Below, piece after piece: positions 1 through 9,911 of a stretch of 64,000 nucleotides of DNA (position 1 is the first letter of the stretch; each line of letters starts with the position of its first letter). The notes beneath the pieces were generated by a model that was not told the DNA's origin, searched no databases, and saw nothing but the letters and a program-made list of their open reading frames with translations. This stretch comes from Hafnia psychrotolerans (GTDB lineage Bacteria > Pseudomonadota > Gammaproteobacteria > Enterobacterales > Enterobacteriaceae), in NCBI RefSeq assembly GCF_014639435.1, contig NZ_BMFZ01000002.1, forward strand, positions 124,001 to 188,000, written 5' to 3'. The translations under genes were made by a program, and so were the position numbers.

Positions 1-719
1 CCATCATAACCGGGTTCATCTAACCAAACCTCATCATCTTTTTGCAACAGAACTTGTGCTGCAAGATTCATTGCCTGCTGCGTTCCATTAACAATAACTA
101 TTTGTTTTTCATTACAATTTAAACCTCGCGTGGTTCGAACATAGTCAGCAATTGCCAACCTTAGTGGTCGAAACCCTAAAGGTTCATTTAGTTTCCAGTC
201 CTGATCACGAAACTGACGCCAGATTCGACCTAACAGGCGTCCCCAAAGCTCATGTGGAAATAAATCAGTGCAACCTACGCCAATATTGAATGTCAGATTA
301 TGCCCTTTGTAAGGCGAGGATTTACGCCAGTTTGAGAGCATTACCTTCATATTCGGATTGATATTAAGATCTGCATTTTTATCATCAACATGGTGTTGAT
401 GCGGTATAGGCCGTATATGAATCATTTCATCAGGAATAATGGCTGAGACATAGGTTCCCGACCCTTTTTTTGTCATGAGATAGCCTTCATCAACCAAACG
501 TTCGAAACCCGATATGACAGAGTTTCTGGAAATTGACATCATTTCAGAAAAGGTTCTGCTGGAAGGGAGTTTCGTTCCTGATTTCAGTTGACCATTCAGT
601 ATCAGTTCTTTTAGAACCTGATGGAACTGCTCTTTAATCTTTCCTTTTTTCAGCAATAAGCCTGGAAAGCTGGCACCGTTCTTTTTTATCACTAAAGTGG
701 ATCCATAAAAATCAAACAA
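1..719 (-). CDS. MocR/PdxR-type GntR regulator, partial
   Basis: Fusion-type transcription factor: an N-terminal GntR winged helix followed by an aminotransferase-like PLP domain. Only the first ~240 residues are present; the gene runs off the left edge. Translating the minus strand gives a GntR helix-turn-helix (LKSGTKLPSSRTFSE, then ISRNSVISGFERLVDEGYL) and the start of the aminotransferase fold (a GTQQAMNLAAQVLL segment near the edge). There is no ATG at the expected place. A TTG at 719 follows an AAGGGA motif, and a GTG at 692 is the alternative. It is divergent from the GNAT gene at 806, which such regulators often control, but that link is inference. Confidence 0.8.
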   Translation of the reverse strand, partial: MFDFYGSTLVIKKNGASFPGLLLKKGKIKEQFHQVLKELILNGQLKSGTKLPSSRTFSEMMSISRNSVISGFERLVDEGYLMTKKGSGTYVSAIIPDEMIHIRPIPHQHHVDDKNADLNINPNMKVMLSNWRKSSPYKGHNLTFNIGVGCTDLFPHELWGRLLGRIWRQFRDQDWKLNEPLGFRPLRLAIADYVRTTRGLNCNEKQIVIVNGTQQAMNLAAQVLLQKDDEVWLDEPGYD

Positions 720-805
720 AGTGTCCCTTATGCTAACCCACCTTAAGGGCTATGATCCAACTACAAAACGATTTTATCTTTTACTCGTCAATATAATAGG
801 TTGAT

Positions 806-1264
806 ATGATTAATAAAAAACTCACTATCTCAGTAACCCCGATACAAGAAGATGATTACTCAGCGTGGCTGCCCTACTGGTTAAGTTACCAGCAATTTTA
901 TCACGTTGAATTGCCAGAAAAGACAACGTTAGAAACATGGAAACGCTTCTTGAATACAGATATCCCCCTATATTGTGCAGTTGCCAGAGAAGGCCAGGTC
1001 ATTGTTGGCTTCGTGCACTATGTTTTTCACGGCTCAACCTGGGGCATAAATGATTTTTGTTATTTAGAAGACTTGTTTGTTGATCCAAAAATAAGAGGGA
1101 AGCATGTTGGGAAATATCTGATTGAATATGTTCAACTGCAGGCACAAGAGCGTCAATGTGCTCGATTATACTGGCATACTCAGGAAAGCAACCTGACCGC
1201 TCAGAGACTCTACAACTGGATCGCAGAGAAACCCGGCGTCATTGAATATAGGATGTCACTCTGA
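806..1264 (+). CDS. GNAT family N-acetyltransferase
   Basis: 152-residue single-domain GNAT enzyme expected to move an acetyl group from acetyl-CoA to an amine. The acetyl-CoA binding loop is visible as RGKHVGKYLI after the beta-4 strand YLEDLFVDP (residues ~88-108), and the C-terminal strand carries ARLYWHTQESN and a Tyr-containing helix (AQRLYNWI), as in small-molecule acetyltransferases. The substrate is unknown. It is divergent from the MocR-type regulator with ~85 bp between starts, so shared control is plausible. A terminator-like hairpin follows at 1361. The family call is firm. Confidence 0.85.
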   Translation: MINKKLTISVTPIQEDDYSAWLPYWLSYQQFYHVELPEKTTLETWKRFLNTDIPLYCAVAREGQVIVGFVHYVFHGSTWGINDFCYLEDLFVDPKIRGKHVGKYLIEYVQLQAQERQCARLYWHTQESNLTAQRLYNWIAEKPGVIEYRMSL

Positions 1265-1360
1265 ATAGCTGTTGCTGAAAATTATTCTTCACGTCATTCT
1301 TTGCAAATACAAATCTCCAGCCGGAGTTTACGTCACCATTACAAAAATAAGCATAAAAAC

Positions 1361-1392
1361 GAGGTATGTTTTTTCCGCATGCCTCATTTTTT
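1361..1392 (+). terminator. Terminator-like hairpin after the GNAT gene
   Basis: GAGGTATG at 1361-1368 pairs with CATGCCTC at 1378-1385 (one G-U type pair), followed by a T-rich run to 1392. It lies about 100 bp after the GNAT stop codon. Confidence 0.6.
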
Positions 1393-1557
1393 CCATTTCA
1401 TTTATCAGTCAACACGCCTCTTAATTAAATAATATTCACATCGGATTAATCATAGATAAAATAATTTAATCAACGGGTGATTTATCTTCAGAAAACTAAT
1501 ATTGACAGCCATAAAAATGATGCTATATTTTTTTATTTTTACTAAAAGGATGAAGTA

Positions 1558-2121
1558 ATGAAAAGGTTATTAATCACCTCTGCGTTAGTTGCCACTATTG
1601 GTTTTAGCTCTTTTGCACAAGCAGATAATCACACCGTTTCTTTAGGCTATGCTTATGGAAAAGCAGACGATGTCAAGCTAAAAGGTGTTGATGTTAAATA
1701 CCGTTATGAATGGGATAGCCCAGTCAGCGTGATTGCCTCTTTCACCTATATGAAAGATAACATAAGTGATAGCATGGTTAATGGGTTTGAGGCTAATGGC
1801 TATATTGATCAGTCAGTAGATGTGAAATATTACTCACTGGCAGCGGGCCCAGCTTACCGTATCAATGATTATATTAGTGCTTATGCTTTGGTTGGTGTAA
1901 GCCATAGTAAAATAGATAGCAATCTATATTATAGTGGCAATAACTACCGGGAAAACGATAATACCAGCTCTACCAATCTGTCTTACAGTGCGGGTGTGCA
2001 AGTAAATCCAATTGCGCAGATGGTCATTGATGTGGCTTACCAAGGCTCAAAAATCAAGGGCTTTAATGATTACAGCACGAATATGAACGGTATTGTGGTC
2101 GGTCTTGGTTATCGCTTCTGA
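1558..2121 (+). CDS. Ail/Lom (OmpX-like) outer-membrane beta-barrel protein
   Basis: 187 residues with a classical signal peptide (MKRLLITSALVATIGFSSF, cleavage after AQA) followed by alternating beta strands and ending GLGYRF, a terminal phenylalanine typical of BAM-assembled barrels. Strand 1 (HTVSLGYAYGKADD) and strand 2 (GVDVKYRYEW) match the eight-stranded Ail/OmpX/PagC/Lom family. Members sit in the outer membrane and act in adhesion, serum resistance or stress; the role here is not determined. RBS-like GGATGAAG precedes the ATG. The ~290 bp upstream are AT-rich and hold no gene. Confidence 0.88.
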   Translation: MKRLLITSALVATIGFSSFAQADNHTVSLGYAYGKADDVKLKGVDVKYRYEWDSPVSVIASFTYMKDNISDSMVNGFEANGYIDQSVDVKYYSLAAGPAYRINDYISAYALVGVSHSKIDSNLYYSGNNYRENDNTSSTNLSYSAGVQVNPIAQMVIDVAYQGSKIKGFNDYSTNMNGIVVGLGYRF

Positions 2122-2169
2122 TAATAAATGACCCTGGCCTTATGTCGGCAGGTTCCTTTACATGATGTT

Positions 2170-2205
2170 AGCCGGATAGCATGCTTTTAATGGTGTTATC
2201 CGGCT
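2170..2205 (+). terminator. Inverted repeat after the ail-like gene
   Basis: AGCCGGATA at 2170-2178 pairs perfectly with TATCCGGCT at 2197-2205 around an 18-nt loop. There is no clear T-run, so it may be a weak terminator or an mRNA-stabilising stem-loop. Confidence 0.5.
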
Positions 2206-2302
2206 ATGTCACTAATAGTTTGGTATACCTATGTATTACAAGGAATTACATAGAGAAGTATTGCCTCAATGACTGAAAAACAGCCTCTCGGCGGTGGTCA
2301 GG

Positions 2303-2701
2303 TTAATTGTTCTGATAGAGATCCCAACGGTTGCCGTAGATATCTTCAAAAACCACGACGGTTCCGTACTCTTCCTGCCGCGGCTCTTCGCAGAAGTGCA
2401 CCCCTTTCTCTTTCATCGCGTTGTAGTCGCGCCAGAAATCATCGGTCTGTAAAAACAAGAAAACTCTTCCGCCGCACTGATCGCCGATAAAGTCTTTCTG
2501 TCTTTCATTTGAGGCTCTGGCCAGAAGGATATGACAGTCACTCAAAGGGTTAGGCGTCACGACCACCCAGCGCTTGCCTGGCTGGGGTGTGTCTTCAACC
2601 AAGGTGAAGCCGAGTTTGTCCGTATAATATTCAATGGCGCGATCATAATCATCAACCACCACCGCGATATAGCCCATGCCTCTTTTCTGTGTTCTCAACA
2701 C
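2303..2701 (-). CDS. VOC (glyoxalase/bleomycin resistance) family protein
   Basis: 132 residues forming one vicinal-oxygen-chelate module pair: GYIAVVVDDYDRAIEYYTDK at the N-terminus (beta-alpha-beta with the usual Y-Y-x-x-x-LGF) and a C-terminal VVVFEDIYGNRWDLYQ (the F-x-D-x-x-G-N-x-W-D/E-L signature). It is cytosolic and usually a metal-dependent dimer. The reaction cannot be told from sequence: glyoxalase, dioxygenase and binding-only members look alike. It stands alone, 139 bp downstream of the enolase gene on the same strand. Confidence 0.85.
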   Translation of the reverse strand: MLRTQKRGMGYIAVVVDDYDRAIEYYTDKLGFTLVEDTPQPGKRWVVVTPNPLSDCHILLARASNERQKDFIGDQCGGRVFLFLQTDDFWRDYNAMKEKGVHFCEEPRQEEYGTVVVFEDIYGNRWDLYQNN

Positions 2702-2839
2702 TTTTCTCCTTTAATGATATGCCAATGTCATGCATCCCGAAGAAGATACCGCAACTGACTCATCGTCATCATGAAAACTGTCATCACACGCTTGCAACTA
2801 ACCCTGACATCAGCATCAGAGTTAGTCGCATAGTTGACG

Positions 2840-4560
<1,721 letters not shown>

Positions 4561-4563
4561 TGG

Positions 4564-4881
4564 TTACCTCGAACACGTTGAGACAGCGCCCATCAGCCAC
4601 GGCGATAGCGCCTTTTCCCTGCTCAAAGCAGTGATAAAGGACAGCCACGACAGGTGGAGGGCATTATTTTCTGAGGAATGTAACGTTGATTTTTTCTTAA
4701 AAATGTCGCTGACAGCCAACATTGCGATCTCAAGATCACAGTGTTGCAAAATAAAGGCGATTTCAGGAGTGATGTCACCGGGGCAGAATGGCATTACAGG
4801 GCCATTTACTCCGTAGGCCGCGACAAATGTGCAGCAAATACGGCTACTGTCGGAGTGTCGAGGGCCATAAACAGAGATCAT
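4564..4881 (-). CDS. Hypothetical protein upstream of usp (doubtful)
   Basis: 105-codon ORF that I do not recognise. In favour: a GAGGGGGG motif just before the ATG and a stop codon lying inside the RBS of the next gene, as in a compact operon. Against: many Ser/Cys/His residues, no clear domain, and the ORF could be leader sequence or a decayed gene. It shows no signal peptide or transmembrane helix. Treat it as a candidate only. Confidence 0.3.
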   Translation of the reverse strand: MISVYGPRHSDSSRICCTFVAAYGVNGPVMPFCPGDITPEIAFILQHCDLEIAMLAVSDIFKKKSTLHSSENNALHLSWLSFITALSREKALSPWLMGAVSTCSR

Positions 4882-5504
4882 AGCCCCCCCTCTGACAGGT
4901 CAGATGAGCATAAAACAGAGGATAAATAAGAAATTTTTTTCATAAGAATACCTGACATACGTGCCTAAGGAGAAAAGCAAAAAATGTATATCAGGCGTCA
5001 TCATCCGAACTGGGCAGTCCGGCGGTTGGGAAAGGTGGAACACCATCACCTTGTTAAAGACTATAGGTCAAGATTTCTACTGGCGCAATGAAAGTTCTGC
5101 ACTGCCCTCGTCCAGGGTGAATAACCGGATACTCAGAACATGCATTTTCAGAACTCATGTGCCGCCATGACGACCTCCGTTTGGCAGCAACCCGTGTCCC
5201 ATGCGATGCAATATGAAGGGAGATGAGTCCAACGTTGTGCTCGACAGCCGAGCAGCAGGCATGTGGCTCAATGCTGCCGCTGCGACCAAGATATACCCCG
5301 CAAAATCATCACCCGCGATGCTTACAGTGACACGCTTTATCGCTTATTTTCTATTTATTATCATGGTATTAAATATATCAAAAAACATTCACAAGATTGC
5401 ATGTATAAATATTGTGGTCGCCAATAAAAAAAGTATTCTTTGACGATTGAGGGAAAGGTTAATTACCGAAGGCCATGAGTCATACATTAAAAACCCTCAT
5501 CGCT
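4882..5504. other. Intergenic stretch with no recognised gene
   Basis: About 620 bp upstream of the usp/enolase unit. Short ORFs exist on both strands but none has family features. On the minus strand, TTGACC followed by TATAGT (around 5055-5070) could be part of a promoter, but the spacing is too short for a standard sigma-70 site. The stretch may be a decayed gene region. Confidence 0.4.
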
Positions 5505-5780
5505 TTATGACACGGTAGTAAAAACGACATACACGTTTATTGCCTTATTATAATCCGTCGTTTCTACATTCATTATGACACCACCACAATTAAGCCTATT
5601 GGTATCATTACTAAAGAAACCATTATCTACATTTTCTTCAAGGAGTGTGCACTCAGTTTCCCAATACTTACCTTTTACCATTTCAGAATAACCAGGATCG
5701 AAAAATGGAAATGTAGTCCCGAAAGCGCATATAACGCCGAATACAAACAACACGCCTAATGACAGCCGCCACATCAACAT
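5505..5780 (-). CDS. Small membrane-anchored hypothetical protein
   Basis: 91 residues from the ATG at 5780, chosen because AGGAG lies 6 nt upstream; an upstream in-frame start would lack this spacing. One N-terminal hydrophobic segment (LSLGVLFVFGVICAFGTTF) could be a signal anchor. A polar domain with two cysteines (ECTLLEE and RLNCGG) follows, ending in a beta-rich AINVYVVFTTV. This suggests an inner-membrane-anchored periplasmic domain, possibly with a disulfide. No family recognised. Confidence 0.5.
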   Translation of the reverse strand: MLMWRLSLGVLFVFGVICAFGTTFPFFDPGYSEMVKGKYWETECTLLEENVDNGFFSNDTNRLNCGGVIMNVETTDYNKAINVYVVFTTVS

Positions 5781-6218
5781 ACTCATCTCCTGAATTATCT
5801 GGCAACCCAATGGCGGCGTTTATGACGCACTGTTTATCTAAGGCTGAAACCCTGATAGCTAAACGCCCACCGTACCGCAAAAGCATCAAATGTCCATCAC
5901 TCAATATTCCCTACCCCTTGTAAAGGCGCGCTCCATTTTACTTTATTGGTCGTATATGTTTAGTATGGTTCCCACTAGTTTCTAGTATGCGCTTTAATTT
6001 TATGGCTTGATCATCCGTTCTCCATATCTTCCAGACCTGGTGAATTCAAAGGGGTTATAGACCTCCTTGACACCACTCATTCATCATTTTTTTAATGCGT
6101 GAATACCTTCACCAGATGAGTGCATCACTCCAATTCTCCATCTATGTATGTCAAGGAAAAGAGGCTGCATGATAACCCACGGCTTCGTATAGAACGCGAC
6201 AGTCCAGAAGGAACCATT
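5781..6218. other. Intergenic stretch with no recognised gene
   Basis: About 440 bp between divergent small genes; no domain-bearing ORF seen. Position and AT content suggest it holds promoters for both flanking genes, but I could not assign boxes. Confidence 0.4.
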
Positions 6219-6497
6219 ATGTTAAAAAACAGCGTTGTTTTTTCTGTAGTAGGCGAACATATTGTCATTCAGCACCGCTATGAAGCATTAGGCGCGCTGA
6301 ATGACGTTCTTATTGCTCTATGGTTTCTGATTGGGAGCATATTTTTCCTCTATGACCTCTTAATGATTGATGGCACTTGGCTTTTTATTGCCGGCAGTGC
6401 ACAGCTCATGATGAAACCAGCCATCAAACTCGCAGGGCTTATCCATATTAGAAGTATTTACCGCAAAATGCAGAATGCGCCTGCTGATTCTCCCTAA
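6219..6497 (+). CDS. YrhK-like small membrane protein
   Basis: 92 residues from the ATG at 6219, which has AGAAGGA at a good distance; the longer upstream frame has no such signal. After a short strand (SVVFSVVGEHIVIQHRYEA) come two hydrophobic helices (VLIALWFLIGSIFFLYD and TWLFIAGSAQLMMKPAIKLA), the pattern of the YrhK domain family of inner-membrane proteins. Function is unknown for the family. It is on the same strand and ~100 bp upstream of the pyrophosphatase gene, so it may be co-transcribed. Confidence 0.7.
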   Translation: MLKNSVVFSVVGEHIVIQHRYEALGALNDVLIALWFLIGSIFFLYDLLMIDGTWLFIAGSAQLMMKPAIKLAGLIHIRSIYRKMQNAPADSP

Positions 6498-6595
6498 GAG
6501 GCGAAGACTCTGCGGCCAACCGAGTAGGTCTGATGTACACTCTACTCAGCTTGAAAGGCATGCATTCTTTCGTAAACCATCACAATGAGGTCATC

Positions 6596-7501
6596 ATGAT
6601 ATTTGTTTTCGGGCACCTGAATCCTGACAGCGACACAGTTTGCAGCGCGTTAATTGCCGCTGATTGGCTTAATACGCAGGGGCGACCGGCGCGTGCCTTC
6701 AGGCTCGGGGAAATAAACCCGGAAACACGCTTTATTCTCACAGCGGCTGGCGTGGAAGCTCCGCCGTTACTGGAGGAAAGCCTGGTAGATAAAGACGTCT
6801 GGCTGGTGGACTTTAGCGAATTTGAGCAAGGCCCGGCGTCGCTTCCTCACAGCAATATTTTGGGGATTGTCGACCATCATCGGCTGGGCACTGTCACCAC
6901 TCGCAACCCCGCTGAAGTCTGGGTTCAGCCGCTGGGAAGCTGCGCTACACTGCTGTGGCAGTTGATCACCCGCGAAACGGATCAGAAAATCACCGCGTCT
7001 CAGGCCACGCTAATGCTTGGCGCACTGCTCAGTGATACTGTCGCCCTCACCTCGCCGACCACGACACCGGTGGATATCAAAGCTGCTGACCTGTTGTTTG
7101 CCATCAGCCAGCAGGATCGTGAAACCTTCATCAGCGGTCTGCTGGCGGCGAAAACCGATCTGGCAGGCATGAGCCCGGAGACACTGATCAATAAAGACGC
7201 AAAAAATTATCATATTGCAGGTCTGGACGTTCTGCTGGCGCAAATCGAAGTCAGCAGTTTTACCCAGACAGAGTCGCTTTTGCCCCAGTTGATCGCCGCG
7301 ATGGACCACCAATGCAACAAGAACGCGCTGGACCTATTTGCGCTGATCATCACCGACATCAGCACTAAAAACTCAGTGATCTATTTCTCGCAAAATACGC
7401 TGTTCGACTCCGCGTCCGTCCCACTGCCTGGCATGCTCAGCCGTAAGAAAGAGGTTCTGCCGTGGCTAACGACAACGTTGGAAAAATATCAAGGCGCGTA
7501 A
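6596..7501 (+). CDS. ppaC: Manganese-dependent inorganic pyrophosphatase (family II)
   Basis: 301-residue DHH-superfamily enzyme that hydrolyses pyrophosphate to phosphate in the cytosol. Metal ligands are visible: H7, D11 and D13 in GHLNPDSD, D72 in WLVDFSE, and D93-H94-H95 in IVDHHRLG. The C-terminal DHHA2 domain ends with the substrate-binding SRKKE motif. The ATG at 6596 puts the first ligand at residue 7 as usual; the frame is open further up but without homology. Enterobacteria normally rely on the unrelated family I Ppa, so this is accessory. Its neighbours include an orphan enolase and a USP. Confidence 0.9.
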   Translation: MIFVFGHLNPDSDTVCSALIAADWLNTQGRPARAFRLGEINPETRFILTAAGVEAPPLLEESLVDKDVWLVDFSEFEQGPASLPHSNILGIVDHHRLGTVTTRNPAEVWVQPLGSCATLLWQLITRETDQKITASQATLMLGALLSDTVALTSPTTTPVDIKAADLLFAISQQDRETFISGLLAAKTDLAGMSPETLINKDAKNYHIAGLDVLLAQIEVSSFTQTESLLPQLIAAMDHQCNKNALDLFALIITDISTKNSVIYFSQNTLFDSASVPLPGMLSRKKEVLPWLTTTLEKYQGA

Positions 7502-7579
7502 CCTGCAATGAAAAGTGAGAGGAATATCCGTAGGGATTTTAAATGAGGACGACACTCACTCTTTACTATTTCGTCGATA

Positions 7580-7604
7580 TTCAGCGCTGGCATTCAGCGC
7601 TGAA
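7580..7604. terminator. Perfect hairpin after ppaC
   Basis: TTCAGCGCTG (7580-7589) pairs perfectly with CAGCGCTGAA (7595-7604) around a 5-nt loop, ~80 bp after the ppaC stop. No T-run follows, so it is a candidate terminator or a processing/stability element. Confidence 0.5.
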
Positions 7605-7693
7605 ATAATGAAATAAATAGAAATAATAAGGTATTTACATTCCAAAATAGGTACTCAAAGGCGCGGTAGCCCGGTATTTTAGTCGACCACAGG

Positions 7694-7855
7694 CTATAAC
7701 ATCATCGCCAGAAATGAACCCAATAGTGCCAGTAAACTCGCAAAAACAGCATGCATTCCTCGTAATAAAGCAGCAAAAACCACCATCCCCAGAGAAGCAA
7801 CGGAAACAACTACCCGCGACGGGTTTTCAATGATATATCCCAAAAAAGCGTCCAT
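7694..7855 (-). CDS. 53-residue hydrophobic small protein
   Basis: Short ORF from ATG at 7855 to TAG at 7694. The product starts MDAFLGYIIENPSR and then has two hydrophobic stretches (VVVSVASLGMVVFAALL and a second from HAVFASLLALLGSFL to the end) separated by one Arg-Gly turn, as in a helical-hairpin inner-membrane peptide. An AAGAG motif lies just upstream. Hydrophobic small peptides of this size include type I toxins, phage-type membrane peptides and transporter accessory subunits; nothing here distinguishes these. No antisense RNA was identified. Confidence 0.45.
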   Translation of the reverse strand: MDAFLGYIIENPSRVVVSVASLGMVVFAALLRGMHAVFASLLALLGSFLAMML

Positions 7856-7904
7856 TATCTCTTATTCCTGATGATGACATTTCACTATATTGCGGGAGCT
7901 TACC

Positions 7905-8042
7905 ATGTGCCGATATCAGCCCGTTTTTCTCTTTACAGGACATTACTTAAAAGACGGCATTATTGGCTGGGAAACATATCGCCGGATGAGTATGAATACC
8001 GACGTCAGTCATGTGCCTAAACCAGTGTCCGGTTTTAGTTAA
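7905..8042 (+). CDS. Possible 45-residue small ORF (doubtful)
   Basis: ATG at 7905 preceded by GGGAG at suitable spacing, stop TAA at 8040-8042. The product is polar with no recognised motif. It lies between the small hydrophobic ORF and the Hcp module; chance is a fair explanation. Confidence 0.2.
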   Translation: MCRYQPVFLFTGHYLKDGIIGWETYRRMSMNTDVSHVPKPVSGFS

Positions 8043-8147
8043 CCTTTACATAGTGGAGTGCCGCAGAGACTGTAGACAAATCTGACCTATATTTTGAGCA
8101 GCGAAGGAGTCTATCGGCACACCACGTTGGCAGTCTGTTTGTTTGAG

Positions 8148-8477
8148 TCAGTCATAGAGCCACTTACCCGCCCTTGCACTCTGTGCCAACATCCTGAGCG
8201 TCAGCGGTTGAGGTTCATCATCACCGCCACAGGTGCACAGCGCAAATAAGATAAACGTCTCTTCAGGCCAATACTTTTCAAATGCGAAGCCAGCAGGATC
8301 AACGTTGAAACGCTCGAAATACTCCCGCATGATGTCAGCACCTGTTTCACTTGCCCATACATAGCGACCCGTTGAAAGGCTAGTGTCAATCGTGACAGGA
8401 ATCTGTTTCTTTGAGAACAATACAGGCTTGTTGAATCGCTGGTTGTACCAGCCTATGACATCCTCATTGTTTACCAT
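8148..8477 (-). CDS. DUF1493 family protein, Hcp-linked
   Basis: 109 residues with the DUF1493 pattern: an N-terminal NEDVIGWYNQRF, a middle ADIMREYFERFNVDPAGFAF reminiscent of acyl-carrier-like folds, FEKYWPEE, and the family C-terminus PQPLTLRMLAQSARAGKWLY. Cytosolic. It overlaps the preceding gene by 7 nt, so the two are translationally coupled. DUF1493 genes are often found near hcp and small membrane-protein genes in enterobacterial type VI islands; an immunity or adaptor role is inference. Confidence 0.75.
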   Translation of the reverse strand: MVNNEDVIGWYNQRFNKPVLFSKKQIPVTIDTSLSTGRYVWASETGADIMREYFERFNVDPAGFAFEKYWPEETFILFALCTCGGDDEPQPLTLRMLAQSARAGKWLYD

Positions 8478-8914
8478 AGTTTGTCGTTCCCCCTCGCTAT
8501 GGTGTTGTATTTAGTTGTGGCCTTGTAGGCAATCTGCGAGACATCAGAAGCAATAATGATAATCCCCAGGATGGGAATCCAGCGACCGACAAAAGCACCA
8601 AGGTTTGTCACATAGCTGAACTTAAGCCTTTTGATGCTTCCCGTTGTCAGTGTCGGCAATCGTCGGGTTTCAATGTCGAGATAATACCTCAACTGTGAGC
8701 TAAGCGGTGATGTTCCCTTTGTTGCCGTTCCGGGTTTGGTGCGTGTTCCTATCGTTGGTTGACCTAACAGAATCAGGCCAATAGTCAGGAAATCATCAGC
8801 ACCAAAATGTTCCGCGGTAGTGTCTAAGAAAATCCAGAACAGTAATGCACCTGATGACAGGTTAGAGTATCCCCGATAAAAATACGTTCCGTTTAGTTCT
8901 TCAACTGTATCCAT
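8471..8914 (-). CDS. Putative Hcp-associated small membrane protein (possible T6SS effector)
   Basis: 147 residues, starting 10 bp after the hcp stop and overlapping the DUF1493 gene by 7 nt. Two hydrophobic segments stand out: residues ~22-50 (ALLFWIFLDTTAEHFG to LTIGLILLG) and ~108-124 (GRWIPILGIIIIASDV). Between them is a Thr/Arg-rich stretch. Order and spacing match hcp-membrane protein-DUF1493 triads of enterobacterial genomes. A membrane-acting effector carried by Hcp fits, but no toxin motif is visible; it could equally be an immunity protein. Confidence 0.6.
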   Translation of the reverse strand: MDTVEELNGTYFYRGYSNLSSGALLFWIFLDTTAEHFGADDFLTIGLILLGQPTIGTRTKPGTATKGTSPLSSQLRYYLDIETRRLPTLTTGSIKRLKFSYVTNLGAFVGRWIPILGIIIIASDVSQIAYKATTKYNTIARGNDKLW

Positions 8915-8924
8915 GTCGTAGCAC

Positions 8925-9410
8925 CTATCCGGTTATACGTTCATTCCATGCGTCACTATATTGAATGTTACCATCAAGGTAATGCCACGTGATTTTGTCA
9001 TAGCGAATCTGAACCTGTTCAAGATGCCCCACGTTTATAACCGTCTTGGTGTCGTGCATCATCGGGGTCACTGATACGATTTTCACATTTTCGAGCAGCA
9101 TGTTGTAATACTCGACTTCCTGTCCTGCATCGTTGATGCGATACCATTTGAATTCTGCTGATTTCAGACTCTGACCAGTGGCAACAGCTTTAAAAAGGTA
9201 CGGTGAAGAGGAATCAAATTCTTTCTCAAAAATTAGTGCACCGTGAACACGTGTACCCGTTAGTTTTCCTGTGTTGCCATCTGTTGGAATGTAGAGATTA
9301 TGGCTGAATGAAGTAATTTCTATAGCGTGCTCGCGGTCTTTGACGTCCACTGAACCTTTAATCAAAGCACCACCATCATCTTTCAACCATAAATACGCAG
9401 GTATTGCCAT
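8925..9410 (-). CDS. hcp: Hcp family type VI secretion tube/effector protein, orphan
   Basis: 161 residues from the ATG at 9410, chosen because AAGGAG lies 7 nt upstream. Hcp hexamers form the inner tube of the type VI apparatus and carry small effectors. Visible signature: AIPAYLWLKDDGGALIKGSV, then AIEITSFSHNL, and a beta-rich middle FKWYRINDAGQEVEYYNMLL typical of Hcp1-type proteins. No other T6SS structural gene (tssB/C, vgrG, clpV) lies in this window, so it is an orphan copy relying on a system elsewhere. It leads a three-gene unit. Confidence 0.88.
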   Translation of the reverse strand: MAIPAYLWLKDDGGALIKGSVDVKDREHAIEITSFSHNLYIPTDGNTGKLTGTRVHGALIFEKEFDSSSPYLFKAVATGQSLKSAEFKWYRINDAGQEVEYYNMLLENVKIVSVTPMMHDTKTVINVGHLEQVQIRYDKITWHYLDGNIQYSDAWNERITG

Positions 9411-9512
9411 TTTCAATCTCCTTATTGAAATTATGGAGATAAATTATTCACACAAGACCCACGCAATAACAAGAAAACTTCATTAATCTGGCTTATCGTA
9501 ATTTATGTTTAT

Positions 9513-9776
9513 CTAAGCACCAAGAGTCATAACACTAACGCCCTTCCTGAACATTTTCTTCACGTCTTCGATTGCCGTATCGATGTCAGCACGGGAAATC
9601 CTGTCAAAATTCTCTACAATGATTAAAGAGCCTGCGGGAATTACCTTAGAAATAACATTGTCGAACATGCGTCTAAATGCAGCACCTTCGGCTTTATCTT
9701 TTGGTGAAACCCTGACTTTCCCTTGTCCACATAACGATGCTCAGGCGTCATGTAGTATTCGTCCTGATGATTAGCC
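9513..9776 (-). pseudogene. Serine recombinase (resolvase/invertase) remnant, frameshifted
   Basis: On the minus strand one frame reads EHRYVDKGKSGF and a second reads GSLIIVENFDRISRADIDTA then KKMFRKGVSVMTLGA before a TAG at 9513. Together these match the catalytic-domain strand and helix of large serine recombinases (VDKGxSG ... E-x-x-DR-x-SR). The N-terminal Ser region and the entire DNA-binding part are missing, and a frame change separates the halves near 9725. A dead mobile-element remnant next to the Hcp module; no att site could be defined. Confidence 0.65.
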
Positions 9777-9911
9777 TAGAAGCTATCTATCAGCTGCGGT
9801 TGCCGCCGTAGGCTATCATCTGAGTCCTCTTCTTGGTTGACCAGCGAATAAACGAAACGAGCAATTTCATAGTGTGGACTACCTAAATTTACGAGATTAG
9901 GAGAATAATAC

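Noticed and set aside
4961-5443. Two short plus-strand ORFs upstream of the small membrane protein gene
   Set aside because: No RBS, no homology, no coding bias that I can see.
7580-7604. Perfect hairpin after ppaC as a mobile-element end
   Set aside because: No partner repeat, no transposase and no target duplication; more likely a terminator or stability stem.
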